NCBI RefSeq assembly: GCF_002744245.1
Contig: NZ_NKHG01000089.1
Span: 1 to 35,059, forward strand
Origin: Bacillus pumilus
GTDB lineage: Bacteria > Bacillota > Bacilli > Bacillales > Bacillaceae
DNA: 35,059 nt
Direction of reading: 5' to 3'
Positions 26,251-35,059 of this stretch are shown here, piece by piece. Every line of letters begins with the position of its first letter. Positions within the stretch are counted from its first letter, which is position 1. The notes beneath the pieces are model-generated. The model ran no database searches and had not been told where the DNA came from. It was given only the letters and a program-made list of their open reading frames with translations. The translations under genes and the position numbers were made by a program.

Positions 26251-27262
26251 CACTTTGTTCTTCTTCAAGGCGTCTAGCCTGCTCAATGTCGTGAATCTTC
26301 ATGACGGTCGGCTCTGAATTTTTCATTTGCCAATACGCTCTTAACAGCTCCTGACAGCTTTCCATTTCATCCTGTCCGCCTGCTTCATAGGCTTTCACTG
26401 TATCAAACAGACCCTGCGGGTAAGCGAGGTAGCTTAAGAACAAATGAAGCTCTTCCTCCCGAAGTGGATTTCCCTTTTGATACGTATAAAACAAGGAAGT
26501 GCATTCAGGACAAGAAGTAGGATAGGTTTTGAATGTTCGAAAATAAAAGGTCAGAAGGTCATAAATGGGGGCGGCCTTTTTGGACCGCTCAAAATTGGTG
26601 AAATGTCCTGTGCCTACATCATTGTACAAAAAGTGATGAATCGACAACTGCCCATGATTGAGCACAACACGTGTTGTCTCTTGGTCTTTCATTTCCTCAT
26701 GCCAATCCTCTAATCGTTCAAGCGCAAATTCACTTGCAGACATCGCTTCTGAAAAATAGATAGCAGCGGCCAGCTCAAATGGCGACATATACCATGTTTG
26801 TTCTGCCCGCTCTATAAATCGTTCATACATGTCTTTCTCCGTTTCCCATTTGCTCTTCATTTGTGTGTAGTGAGCTTCTATTTCTTGCTCTGTGATGTCC
26901 ATCTTCACTTCCGTTCGTTTATGAAGCCTTGCAATCTCTTGAAATAAATATTCATGTTTATCGTCCTGCTCTTCTCTCTTTTCATTGGTCAACCACGGCA
27001 TGAGATAATATGCGTACTGACTTTCCCGATGACTTGAGAAAAAGGAACCGCTCTTTGTGCGATAAATCGGCACAAACGAGCGATAGCCTTTTGACTCTAG
27101 TTCAAGCATTTGCTCTGTAAACTGCATATGTCGATGTGCTTTTACTCGCTTTAGAGCAAATACACCCTGCTTTGTATACACCTTGACGACAGCAGGACTG
27201 ATAGGTTCAATATATTCAGCCTCAAGCCCATATTCGTATAAGACTGGTTGGATTTCATCCAC
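26231..27262 (-). CDS. ysxE: CotS-family spore coat protein YsxE
   Basis: Spore coat protein with an aminoglycoside-phosphotransferase/CotS-like kinase fold, 343 aa from the chosen start. The N-lobe lysine is visible in GVFALKRVK (about 36-42). The catalytic loop reads NHGQLSIHHFLYND, with Gln205 where active kinases have Asp, and the metal-binding segment reads TNFERS, with Asn223 in place of Asp, so it looks catalytically dead. In B. subtilis YsxE depends on SpoVID for coat localisation; it follows spoVID here. I chose the GTG at 27262 because GTGGTGA is well spaced for it; a GTG two codons earlier is also possible. The terminator hairpin overlaps its 3' end. Confidence 0.9.
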   Translation of the reverse strand: MDEIQPVLYEYGLEAEYIEPISPAVVKVYTKQGVFALKRVKAHRHMQFTEQMLELESKGYRSFVPIYRTKSGSFFSSHRESQYAYYLMPWLTNEKREEQDDKHEYLFQEIARLHKRTEVKMDITEQEIEAHYTQMKSKWETEKDMYERFIERAEQTWYMSPFELAAAIYFSEAMSASEFALERLEDWHEEMKDQETTRVVLNHGQLSIHHFLYNDVGTGHFTNFERSKKAAPIYDLLTFYFRTFKTYPTSCPECTSLFYTYQKGNPLREEELHLFLSYLAYPQGLFDTVKAYEAGGQDEMESCQELLRAYWQMKNSEPTVMKIHDIEQARRLEEEQSASSSAE

Positions 27263-27299
27263 GTTCACTCACCACATTTTCTCGGTCGGTCATCTCTTG

Positions 27300-28619
27300 C
27301 TATGCATTGCTTTTTTGATATTCAGGAATATAAAGAATTTGCCCTTCTTCAAGCTCCGCATCAACCGATAATGAGTTCGTTCGAAGGAGCTGCTGGACAT
27401 TCAACTGATATCGCTCACAAATACGATCGACCGTATCTTCTTGCTGAACTATACATATTTTCATGCGAGAAAAATCTTCCTCCTCCTGCTTAGCGAACAG
27501 CTTCGTTAAATAAAGAGAATTCTCACTGCCAGACGTTTCTCTCACGTCATTATCGGGTTCCTCAGCCTCTTGAGCTGACTCATACACCTGTGGTGCTTCC
27601 CGTTTGTATAATCGTTCAATTTGATCGGTGTCATCCCGCTCCTCTTGCACCGGCTCCACATGATCAGCAGGCGGTTCAAATGTCGGATACGCTGGAGCCG
27701 TTTCTTCTTGCTCACCCGCTGCTTCAGGATCTTTTCTGACTTCCACCTCAAAGAACGTATCCTCTCGCTCCTCTTCTTCTAATAACTTAGGCGGTTCAAA
27801 AAATGGCGGCTCCTGCACCTGAGCTTCTGGGAAAGAACGATAACCAAGTGTTACTGCTTCTTCTTTGCCCTCATGTTCTTCCTCTTCTGCTGTTTCTTCC
27901 ATGATCACCGGCTCTATTTTAATTTCTTCGTCCCATTGCTCGGTACGTGCGTCACTTTGTAAAACAGCCTGTTCCTCATATGCATCGTCTTGAAGCGATT
28001 CTTGTTCCTCATTTTCTTCACGTTCATCGTCTTGAAGCACTTCTTGTTCCTCATTTTCTTCACGTTCATCGTCTTGAAGCATTTCTTGTTCCTCATGGTC
28101 CAGCTGCACCTGATATTCATATGTCACATCGCCATACTCTTCTTCAGAGCGATGGACAAATTCATAGGGCTCCTCTACAGGTGCTTGAGGCGCCTCATCG
28201 TCTAACAGACCTTCAATCGCCAGATCAGCCTGAATGGTCAGCAAGCGGCTTTCTGACAGCTGATAATCAAATGCATCAATGAACACAAACACATCATTTA
28301 AATGACTGATTTTGTTCTTAGGGATGGTGATATCCACTGGAAATTGATGCAGAAGCTCTGCCGTACCGTCCTCTCTTACCTTGACCTCATCAGCTTGCCT
28401 GTATGATGCATAGGAACTAAGTTCACCCAATAGCTCCTCTTGATATATGTTGTATTCTCCTGTTAGCTCGAGTGAACCTCTAATGGAAACATAATCATTC
28501 ACTTCTTGAACGAGAATGTCAGGATCAAGAGAAATTGACAGTAGCTCACTGACTTCCTGTCCGTTTTTAAAATAAATGGATTCTTCTACTGAAAACTGTA
28601 ATCGATTGTTTTGAGACAA
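27300..28619 (-). CDS. spoVID: Spore coat morphogenetic protein SpoVID
   Basis: Organises encasement of the forespore by the coat and binds SpoIVA and SafA. The 439-aa protein has a conserved N-terminal domain (about 1-145, LQFSVEESIYFKNGQEVSEL), a very acidic Glu/Asp/Gln-rich middle containing near-identical 14-residue repeats (about 175-211), and a C-terminal LysM domain (about 386-433, ICIVQQEDTVDRICERYQLN) reported in B. subtilis to sense lipid II. The start is TTG with AAAGGAGG eight bases upstream. A sigma-E-type promoter lies at 28672-28700. ysxE follows after 37 nt. Confidence 0.95.
   Translation of the reverse strand: MSQNNRLQFSVEESIYFKNGQEVSELLSISLDPDILVQEVNDYVSIRGSLELTGEYNIYQEELLGELSSYASYRQADEVKVREDGTAELLHQFPVDITIPKNKISHLNDVFVFIDAFDYQLSESRLLTIQADLAIEGLLDDEAPQAPVEEPYEFVHRSEEEYGDVTYEYQVQLDHEEQEMLQDDEREENEEQEVLQDDEREENEEQESLQDDAYEEQAVLQSDARTEQWDEEIKIEPVIMEETAEEEEHEGKEEAVTLGYRSFPEAQVQEPPFFEPPKLLEEEEREDTFFEVEVRKDPEAAGEQEETAPAYPTFEPPADHVEPVQEERDDTDQIERLYKREAPQVYESAQEAEEPDNDVRETSGSENSLYLTKLFAKQEEEDFSRMKICIVQQEDTVDRICERYQLNVQQLLRTNSLSVDAELEEGQILYIPEYQKSNA
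27986..28098 (-). repeat. 42-bp tandem repeat in spoVID
   Basis: About 2.7 copies of a 42-bp unit (27986-28027, 28028-28069, partial to 28098), nearly identical in DNA. The unit length is a multiple of three and encodes a DDEREENEEQEVLQ-type acidic peptide, so copy-number change would keep the frame. Confidence 0.9.
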
Positions 28620-28671
28620 GTCGGTGTCCTCCTTTCATCTAATCCTTCAAAATAAATTAGATGTCAATACA

Positions 28672-28700
28672 GGTGTATGTGGGAGGCGGTGAAAATATGA
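28672..28700 (-). promoter_or_regulatory. Sigma-E-type promoter of spoVID-ysxE
   Basis: -35 TCATATT (28694-28700), 14-bp spacer, -10 CATACACC (28672-28679), one mismatch from CATACANT. It begins after the hemL terminator. Confidence 0.72.
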
Positions 28701-28715
28701 TTGGTTTCGTGCAAA

Positions 28716-28748
28716 GCAAAAAAGCCGATATGTCACCATATCGGCTTT
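28716..28748 (-). terminator. hemAXCDBL operon terminator
   Basis: Twelve-bp perfect stem AAAGCCGATATG/CATATCGGCTTT with a 4-nt loop and a T-run on the minus strand, right after the hemL stop. Confidence 0.95.
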
Positions 28749-28751
28749 CGT

Positions 28752-30044
28752 TTATCGACGTAGTTTTTGAAAAACCTTTTCCACTGTCTCAATCGTATAT
28801 TCGATGTCTTCATCCGTATGAGCAGTTGAAAGGAACAACCCTTCGAATTGAGAAGGTGGAAGGAAGATGCCGTGATCAGCCATTTCCTTGTAAAATTCAG
28901 CGAATAAAGCCAGATCAGCTGTTTTCGCTGTGTCGTAATTGATCACTTGTTCATTCGTAAAAAAGAATCCGATCATGGAACCCGCACGGTTAAACGTTAA
29001 TGGAATACCATATGCTTTTGCCGCTTTCGAAATTCCTTCTTCCAGCCGATCACCTTTTCGTCTAAACTCTTCATAAGACTGAGGTGTGAGCTGCTTTAAC
29101 GTTTCTAAGCCTGCTGTCATTGCAAGAGGGTTACCAGATAACGTCCCTGCTTGATAAATCGGACCGCTCGGCGCAATTTGTCTCATGATATCCGCTCTTC
29201 CGCCATAAGCACCGACCGGGAGACCGCCTCCAATCACTTTACCAAGGCATGTGAGATCAGGCGTGATGCCAAAATAGCCTTGTGCGCAATGATAATCCAC
29301 TCGGAAGCCTGTCATCACCTCATCAAAAATGAGTAAAGATCCGTATTGTTCAGTGATGTCTCTCAGTCCTTGCAAGAAACCGTCTTGCGGAGGAACAACG
29401 CCCATATTACCTGCAACTGGCTCTACAATAACCCCTGCGATATCGTCTCCAAATTCTTGAAAAGCGACTTGTATGCTTTCTACATCATTGTACGGAACTG
29501 TGATCGTATTGCTTGCAGTACCTTCAGGGACACCAGGACTATCTGGAAGCCCAAGCGTTGCCACACCTGAACCAGCTTTAATCAGTAAAGAATCACCGTG
29601 GCCATGATAGCAGCCTTCAAATTTCACAATTTTATTTCTGCCTGTAAAGCCGCGAGCTAGACGAAGTGCACTCATGGTCGCCTCTGTACCTGAGCTGACC
29701 ATACGAATGACTTCAATGGAAGGAACCCGCTCTGATACAAGCTTAGCTAATTCATTTTCAACTAACGTGGAAGCTCCAAAGCTTGTCCCCTGTTCCGCCA
29801 CTCGCTGAATGCTTTCAACCACACGGTCATTCGTATGCCCTAAAATAAGCGGTCCCCATGATAAGACATAATCGATGTATTCATTTCCATCAATATCATA
29901 GATCTTGGCGCCTTTGCCTCGTTCCATAAAAATCGGGTCTGTGTTGACTGATTTAAATGCACGCACAGGGCTATTGACACCACCAGGCATTAAATGCTGC
30001 GCTTCTTCAAATGCTTGCTTCGATTTTTCATAGCTACGTCCCAT
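28752..30044 (-). CDS. hemL: Glutamate-1-semialdehyde aminomutase HemL
   Basis: PLP-dependent mutase converting glutamate-1-semialdehyde to 5-aminolevulinate. The 430-aa protein shows [55 protein letters not shown] and the PLP lysine in [17 protein letters not shown]. The ATG has AGGAGG eight bases upstream. It lies 27 nt after hemB, last in the heme operon. Confidence 0.97.
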   Translation of the reverse strand: MGRSYEKSKQAFEEAQHLMPGGVNSPVRAFKSVNTDPIFMERGKGAKIYDIDGNEYIDYVLSWGPLILGHTNDRVVESIQRVAEQGTSFGASTLVENELAKLVSERVPSIEVIRMVSSGTEATMSALRLARGFTGRNKIVKFEGCYHGHGDSLLIKAGSGVATLGLPDSPGVPEGTASNTITVPYNDVESIQVAFQEFGDDIAGVIVEPVAGNMGVVPPQDGFLQGLRDITEQYGSLLIFDEVMTGFRVDYHCAQGYFGITPDLTCLGKVIGGGLPVGAYGGRADIMRQIAPSGPIYQAGTLSGNPLAMTAGLETLKQLTPQSYEEFRRKGDRLEEGISKAAKAYGIPLTFNRAGSMIGFFFTNEQVINYDTAKTADLALFAEFYKEMADHGIFLPPSQFEGLFLSTAHTDEDIEYTIETVEKVFQKLRR

Positions 30045-30071
30045 TTCAACGTCCTCCTGTCTATCCGTTCT

Positions 30072-31043
30072 TTATTCTGAGAGCCATTTTGCCGCATCTT
30101 TTGCATGATACGTAATGATTAATTCTGCACCTGCACGTTTCATGCTTGTCAGCATTTCAAGTACAAGCTCTTTTTCAGAAATCCAGCCATTTTGAGCTGC
30201 GGCTTTGACCATTGCATACTCTCCGCTCACATTGTAAGCGACAACAGGGAGCGTAAATTCATTTTTCACATCACGCATAATATCTAAATAAGAAAGAGAT
30301 GGTTTGACAATCAGGAAGTCAGCCCCTTCTTCTACGTCAGATTGCGCTTCCCTCAGTGCCTCTAAACGGTTTGCAGGGTCCATTTGATACGTTTTACGAT
30401 CTCCAAACTGCGGTGTACTATGAGCCGCATCACGAAACGGACCGTAAAAAGCACTTGCGTATTTCACAGCATATGACATGACAGGCACATGAATAAAGCC
30501 AGCTTCATCAAGCGCCTCACGGATTGCGACAACAAAGCCATCCATCATGTTTGAAGGAGCGATGATATCTGCACCTGCACGCGCTTGGCTCACAGCTGTT
30601 TTTGCTAAAAGCTGAAGCGATTCATCATTTAAAATTTCACCATCTTCAACGATTCCACAATGTCCATGATCTGTATATTGGCACAAGCAAGTATCTGCAA
30701 TGACAACAAGCTCTGGGAAATGCTTTTTGATCTCAAGCGTTGCTCTTTGAACAATGCCATGATCGTGATACGCCTCACTGCCCACATGATCTTTATGATC
30801 TGGTACACCAAATACAATGATGGATTGAATGCCAAGATCCACAAGCTCTTGCACTTCTTCTTTCACAAGATCCACCGAAATGTGATATACCCCCGGCATT
30901 GAAGGTACTTCTTTCCGGACATTTTCTCCCTCAACAAAAAAGATCGGATAAATGAAATCAGATGGTCTTAAAAAAGTTTCTCTGACTAGTTCTCTCATTC
31001 CTGCGCTTGTACGCAATCTGCGGTGTCTATTAAATTTCATCAT
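30072..31043 (-). CDS. hemB: Porphobilinogen synthase HemB
   Basis: Condenses two 5-aminolevulinate molecules to porphobilinogen. The 323-aa protein has the zinc cysteines in [15 protein letters not shown], and active-site lysines in [14 protein letters not shown] and LIVKPSLSY. The first of two adjacent ATGs is used because AAAGGAAG is eight bases from it. It overlaps the hemD stop (ATGA). Confidence 0.97.
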   Translation of the reverse strand: MMKFNRHRRLRTSAGMRELVRETFLRPSDFIYPIFFVEGENVRKEVPSMPGVYHISVDLVKEEVQELVDLGIQSIIVFGVPDHKDHVGSEAYHDHGIVQRATLEIKKHFPELVVIADTCLCQYTDHGHCGIVEDGEILNDESLQLLAKTAVSQARAGADIIAPSNMMDGFVVAIREALDEAGFIHVPVMSYAVKYASAFYGPFRDAAHSTPQFGDRKTYQMDPANRLEALREAQSDVEEGADFLIVKPSLSYLDIMRDVKNEFTLPVVAYNVSGEYAMVKAAAQNGWISEKELVLEMLTSMKRAGAELIITYHAKDAAKWLSE

Positions 31044-31831
31044 TGGTTCAACTTCCTTTCAGATAGATGGCACATCAAATCAAGCATCCCGTCTATCGTA
31101 TAAATATCTGGGGTTTCTGATGAAATCCCGTATTGAAGCAGTGCTTCTTTTGTAAGAGGACCTATCGTCACAAAACATGTGTCAGATGCAGCGAACTTAG
31201 ATACATCTGCTTCCATGGCATGCATAAATGAATGAACAGTGGATGAGCTCGTAAATGTAATAAAATCAAATGATTGCTCTATCATTGCCGATTTGAGAGC
31301 GGCAATTCCCTTTTCATCCTTGACTGTTTCATATAAAATCCATTCTTTTACTTCAATGCCAAGCGGAACGAGGGTTTGCTTCACCACATCACGTGACAGA
31401 TGGCCTTTTGCTACAAAAACACGCTCCCCTGGATGTACATGTTCAATTAAAGCATCTGCCAGTTCCTCTGCTATAAATCGTTCTGGGGCCACATCAACCT
31501 TGAAGCCATGCTGCTTAAGATAGGCAGATGTTTTTTCACCTACAGCAGCCATTTTCAAATGGGATAAGCTTTTATGTAAATGATGGTCTTGTATATAGTT
31601 GAGAAAAAAAGACGCACCATTCACACTCGTGAAAACAAGCCAGTGACTTGATTCTAAGTCTTTCAAAAACGCCTTCGCTTTTTCTTTTGTGAGCGTAGGC
31701 TCAAACCTGATAAGAGAGGTTAAAACAGCATGGCCGTTCAGCGCTTCAATCTTCTGCCGAAACACGCCCGCTTGACGTTCATTTCGAGTGACAAGCACTG
31801 TCTGCCCGTGAAGCGATTTGGCTATGGTCAT
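31040..31831 (-). CDS. hemD: Uroporphyrinogen-III synthase HemD
   Basis: Cyclises hydroxymethylbilane to uroporphyrinogen III with inversion of ring D. The family is poorly conserved. The 263-aa length, N-terminal [22 protein letters not shown], the [13 protein letters not shown] and [15 protein letters not shown] segments and C-terminal [15 protein letters not shown] identify it. The ATG overlaps the hemC stop (ATGA) and has only a weak ribosome-binding site, suggesting coupled translation. Confidence 0.93.
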   Translation of the reverse strand: MTIAKSLHGQTVLVTRNERQAGVFRQKIEALNGHAVLTSLIRFEPTLTKEKAKAFLKDLESSHWLVFTSVNGASFFLNYIQDHHLHKSLSHLKMAAVGEKTSAYLKQHGFKVDVAPERFIAEELADALIEHVHPGERVFVAKGHLSRDVVKQTLVPLGIEVKEWILYETVKDEKGIAALKSAMIEQSFDFITFTSSSTVHSFMHAMEADVSKFAASDTCFVTIGPLTKEALLQYGISSETPDIYTIDGMLDLMCHLSERKLNQ

Positions 31832-32763
31832 TGGGAGGACAAATCCTTTTTCACCTTGTCGATCAAATCCTTTGCTCCCTTATCAGCCATCTGCTTGGCA
31901 CACGCTGTACCAATGGCCTCGGGGTCAGTACCCGTTACGGTTTCTCGAATAATCGTATGCCCGTCAGCTGATGCCACAAGACCCGTCAGTTCAATTTCAT
32001 CACGCTCATTCATGGTGGCGTAACCGGCGATCGGCACTTGGCAGCTGCCATCCATTTGTTTAAGAAAAGCCCTTTCAGCGAGTACCGTTTTCTTCGTATA
32101 TTCATTAGTAAATTGAGCTAAGAGCTGCAATAGCTCTTCATCATCCGCGCGGCATTCGATAGACAATGCGCCTTGCCCAACAGCGGGCAGGCAAGTGTCA
32201 GGAGATAAAAATTCCGACACAACCTCTTTGCTCCATCCCATTCTGGATAGACCGGCAGCAGCTAAAATAATGGCATCGTATTCTTCATTTTTCAGCTTCT
32301 CAAGTCTTGTATCAATGTTTCCTCGAATCCATTTAATCTCAAGATCTGGTCTCTCCTGAAGAAGCTGGGCACTGCGCCGTAAGCTGCTCGTTCCAACAAT
32401 GGCTCCCTTTGGCAGTTCATGAAGACGTAGATGATCCTTTGAAATCAGTGCGTCCCGCACATCCTCACGCTCAGGAATACAGCCAACGACTAAGCCTTCC
32501 GGGAGAGCTGCCGGCATATCTTTCATGCTGTGTACCGCCATATCGATGTCATGATTTAGCATCGCCTGTTCAATCTCTTTGACAAATAGTCCTTTTCCGC
32601 CAACCTTTGATAAGGTCACATCTAAAATTTGATCACCCTTTGTTACAATTTCTTTTATATCAAAAGAATAAGAAGGGTTTAGCTCAGACAGCTTTTGAAT
32701 GACCCATTTTGTTTGTGTAATTGCTAGCTTACTTCGTCTAGAACCTACTTTAATTGTACGCAT
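31828..32763 (-). CDS. hemC: Porphobilinogen deaminase HemC
   Basis: Hydroxymethylbilane synthase of 311 aa that polymerises four porphobilinogens. It begins [14 protein letters not shown], has [12 protein letters not shown] and [11 protein letters not shown], and carries the dipyrromethane-cofactor cysteine in [13 protein letters not shown]. The ATG has GGGAGG eight bases upstream. It lies 37 nt after hemX. Confidence 0.97.
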   Translation of the reverse strand: MRTIKVGSRRSKLAITQTKWVIQKLSELNPSYSFDIKEIVTKGDQILDVTLSKVGGKGLFVKEIEQAMLNHDIDMAVHSMKDMPAALPEGLVVGCIPEREDVRDALISKDHLRLHELPKGAIVGTSSLRRSAQLLQERPDLEIKWIRGNIDTRLEKLKNEEYDAIILAAAGLSRMGWSKEVVSEFLSPDTCLPAVGQGALSIECRADDEELLQLLAQFTNEYTKKTVLAERAFLKQMDGSCQVPIAGYATMNERDEIELTGLVASADGHTIIRETVTGTDPEAIGTACAKQMADKGAKDLIDKVKKDLSSQ

Positions 32764-32800
32764 TACGCCTTCCTCCCGACAATGCCCTTAAGACTCATCA

Positions 32801-33628
32801 TTATTGAAACCAATGAAAGGTTGATAAGCTACCAAGCAGAAAATAATTGATCATCAGCACAAAAAATGAAGCGACATTCCATCGTGCCACGATTTTGCCC
32901 TGCATATTTCTCACCAATCTGATGTATAAGTAAAAGCCATATAAAAACAGCATAATAAACGAACCAAGCACCTTTGCATCTGTCCAGTACAACGTATCAT
33001 ACGAAATATATGCCCAAATAATGCCGAGAATTAAACTAAGCAAGAGCATTGGCACGCCAATAATATTTAATACGTAGGCCATATGATCAAGCTTTGATAA
33101 GTCTTCAATTCTTAGAAGCCATTTCCCCCATTTTTTCTTTTTCAGCAGACGGTATTGCAAGAGATAGAGAAGTGAAAAAGCAAATGAAAGTGAAAAGGCA
33201 CCGTATGATAAAATGGCCATCGTAATATGAATGACGAGCAGTTCACTCGTCAGCTTCCCCGTCAGTTCCGCAGAATGGAGATCAGATGGTGTAAAGGTGT
33301 GAATCGCCATCATGGAAAAACCAATCACATTTGTAAAAAAGACAATAAATTCAACGCGCAATACTTTTGTGAGGACGAGTGAAAGTGTCACAAGCACCCA
33401 CGTATAAAAATATAACCCCTCTGCTACATTCAACACAGGGAATCGGTCTGTTTCCATCATAATATAAAACATGTAGACTGTTTGCAGCAGCCAGACAATA
33501 GAAAGCAACCAGAAAGCCATTTTTCCAGCCTTCCGGTTGTGTTGAAGAAAATCTATGAAATAGAACAAGACACTTAGTGCATAGATCAAGATCGTCGCTT
33601 CGTTGAGTCTCGCTACAATGGATTCCAT
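32801..33628 (-). CDS. hemX: Membrane protein HemX
   Basis: Integral membrane protein of 275 aa in the CcsA/HemX cytochrome-assembly family, with about eight membrane segments (ILIYALSVLFYFIDFLQ, WLLSIVWLLQTVYMFYIM and similar). In B. subtilis it lowers the cellular level of HemA, the enzyme encoded just upstream. It is not itself a heme-pathway enzyme. I chose the second of two adjacent ATGs (MESIVARLNEA) from family alignment; AGG is five bases from it. It lies 10 nt after the hemA stop. Confidence 0.92.
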   Translation of the reverse strand: MESIVARLNEATILIYALSVLFYFIDFLQHNRKAGKMAFWLLSIVWLLQTVYMFYIMMETDRFPVLNVAEGLYFYTWVLVTLSLVLTKVLRVEFIVFFTNVIGFSMMAIHTFTPSDLHSAELTGKLTSELLVIHITMAILSYGAFSLSFAFSLLYLLQYRLLKKKKWGKWLLRIEDLSKLDHMAYVLNIIGVPMLLLSLILGIIWAYISYDTLYWTDAKVLGSFIMLFLYGFYLYIRLVRNMQGKIVARWNVASFFVLMINYFLLGSLSTFHWFQ

Positions 33629-33638
33629 CATCGCCTAA

Positions 33639-35006
33639 TCACTCACTGGCAGCTGTAGCAAAGCCTTGTGCCATATTGGGTTTGAACAGCTGAAATGAAC
33701 CTTGCTCCACCTGTACAGGCTCTACCTTTTGCTCTTCCTCTTCTACCTGTAAGTCAAAGATTTCTTTAAAGAGTAAAAGTTTTTCCTCTGCATTCGGCTC
33801 CCCAGCAATTTCTTTTGCCTTTAAGATAGGATCTTTCAGCATTTGATTGATAATGCTTTTCGTATGTTTATTTAACAGCTTCATTTCACGGTGTGTGAGG
33901 TTTGGAAGCTTTCGTTCAATGCTTTGCATCGTATCAGCTTGAATCGTGAGCGCCTTTTCTCTTAAAGCAGAAATGACAGGAACAACACCAAGCGTATTGA
34001 GCCATTGCTTAAATTCCACAATTTCTTCTTCAATAAGGAGTTCAACCTGCTCAGCTACTGCACGGCGCTCTTTTAAGTTGGCTGCCACAATGCCCTCAAG
34101 GTCATCAATGTCATACAAAAAAGCACCTTCTACTTCAGAAATGGCTGGATCTAAATCACGGGGCACTGCAATATCCACCATAAATAGGGGTCTGCCCTTC
34201 CGCTTTTTATTCGCACTTTCGACCATTTCTTTTGTAATGACAAACTGTTTAGCGCCAGTCGAACTAATTAAAATATCCGCTTCATATAATGTTTTTTCTA
34301 ATTGATTTAAGCTTTTAGGCTCTCCTGAAAAACGGCTCGCCAATTCTTTTGCTTTCTCATACGTTCTATTAATGACAGTCACTTGACCAATTCCTTGACC
34401 TTGAAGATTTTGTGCCGCCAGCTCGCCCATTTTTCCCGCACCAAGAATAAGGACATGCTTATCAGAAAGACGTCCAAAGATTTTTTTGGCAAGTTCAACT
34501 GCCGCATAGCTGACAGATACGGCATTAGAAGCAATATCTGTTTCCGCATGAGAGCGTTTCGCCACCGTTACGGCTTGCTTAAACAAATAATTGAAAACGG
34601 TACCAATGGTTTTCTCCTCTTGAGCTATTTTAAAGCTGGAGCGCACTTGACCAAGTATTTGTGTTTCACCAATTACCATGGAATCAAGCCCACAAGCCAC
34701 ACGGAATAAATGCTCAACCGCTCCATCGTTTTCATAAAACTTCAAATATGGAGAGACATCCTCTTTTTCTAAACCGAACCAATCTGCTAAAAATCTTTTT
34801 ATATAAAACCGACCAGTATGAAGCTGATCTACAACTGCGTAGATCTCTGTTCGATTACATGTTGAGATGACGATATTCTCTAGAATGCTTTTTTCTTCTT
34901 TAAGCTTGGACATCGCTGTTCCGAGCTCGCTCGGTTCAAAGCTTAGCTGTTCCCGTATCTCAACAGGGGCTGTTTTATAATCTAAACCCACAACAAGAAT
35001 ATGCAT
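33639..35006 (-). CDS. hemA: Glutamyl-tRNA reductase HemA
   Basis: NADPH-dependent reductase that turns glutamyl-tRNA into glutamate-1-semialdehyde, the first committed step of heme synthesis. The 455-aa protein begins [19 protein letters not shown] and has the catalytic Cys50 in [30 protein letters not shown], the NADPH-binding [16 protein letters not shown] and a C-terminal dimerisation helix region. The ATG at 35006 is the family start; a GTG-started frame six or seven codons longer is less likely. The ribosome-binding site is a distant GGGGGTG. A PerR-type box lies 35 nt upstream. Confidence 0.97.
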   Translation of the reverse strand: MHILVVGLDYKTAPVEIREQLSFEPSELGTAMSKLKEEKSILENIVISTCNRTEIYAVVDQLHTGRFYIKRFLADWFGLEKEDVSPYLKFYENDGAVEHLFRVACGLDSMVIGETQILGQVRSSFKIAQEEKTIGTVFNYLFKQAVTVAKRSHAETDIASNAVSVSYAAVELAKKIFGRLSDKHVLILGAGKMGELAAQNLQGQGIGQVTVINRTYEKAKELASRFSGEPKSLNQLEKTLYEADILISSTGAKQFVITKEMVESANKKRKGRPLFMVDIAVPRDLDPAISEVEGAFLYDIDDLEGIVAANLKERRAVAEQVELLIEEEIVEFKQWLNTLGVVPVISALREKALTIQADTMQSIERKLPNLTHREMKLLNKHTKSIINQMLKDPILKAKEIAGEPNAEEKLLLFKEIFDLQVEEEEQKVEPVQVEQGSFQLFKPNMAQGFATAASE

Positions 35007-35040
35007 AACTTCAGCTTGCACCCCCAACGCCCTGTCTAAT

Positions 35041-35055
35041 TTATAATAATTACAA
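35041..35055. promoter_or_regulatory. PerR-type box upstream of hemA
   Basis: Read on the minus strand it is TTGTAATTATTATAA, one mismatch from the 15-bp PerR consensus TTATAATNATTATAA. It overlaps a likely -10 (TATTAT at 35043-35048). hemA is a known PerR target in B. subtilis. The -35 lies beyond the window. Confidence 0.72.
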
Positions 35056-35059
35056 TATA

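Noticed and set aside
27947..28282. Repetitive + strand frames opposite spoVID, and a CRISPR-like look to the repeats
   Set aside because: The repeats are contiguous 42-bp coding units without spacers; the + frames are complements of the acidic SpoVID linker.

Overview
The window is ordinary chromosomal backbone from a Bacillus. Gene order and protein sequences match the B. subtilis hemA-to-coxA region gene for gene. Many proteins differ enough from the B. subtilis versions I remember to suggest a sister lineage, most likely the B. pumilus/safensis/altitudinis group; that placement is inference, since no search was possible. Nearly everything is on the minus strand. The only + strand genes I support are nifS-niaR and one small ORF near 26 kb.

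Layout in transcription order, from the right edge: hemAXCDBL (heme synthesis, with a near-perfect PerR-type box upstream of hemA and a terminator after hemL); spoVID-ysxE (spore coat, sigma-E-type promoter); a small + strand ORF with a sigma-K-like promoter; valS behind a T-box riboswitch with a GUC specifier; folC; comC (competence prepilin peptidase); spoIIB; maf-radC; mreBCD-minCD (cell shape and division-site selection); spoIVFA-spoIVFB (pro-sigma-K processing, sigma-E-type promoter); an L21 leader followed by rplU-prp-rpmA; spo0B-obg (sporulation phosphorelay and its GTPase); pheB-pheA; the divergent NAD genes niaR/nifS versus nadBCA; then safA and coxA (spore coat and cortex).

The genes group into functional sets. 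NifS supplies sulfur for the NadA Fe-S cluster and NiaR represses both divergent NAD units. SpoVID and SafA both carry LysM domains and act together in coat assembly. SpoIVFB/SpoIVFA activate sigma-K. Prp removes the N-terminal extension of L27, and the extension is visible in rpmA. The three sigma-E-type promoters (safA, spoIVFA, spoVID) share the same -35 motif, a 14-bp spacer and a CATA-type -10.

I found no mobile element, CRISPR array, tRNA, rRNA or phage gene, and no clearly new multi-gene system. The items most worth checking are the small membrane-protein ORF with a sigma-K-like promoter, the strong internal ribosome-binding site in safA, the loss of kinase catalytic residues in YsxE, and the regulatory sites. 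Fifteen genes start with TTG or GTG. In several of them an in-frame ATG or GTG just upstream would give a wrong longer protein, so starts were set from ribosome-binding sites.
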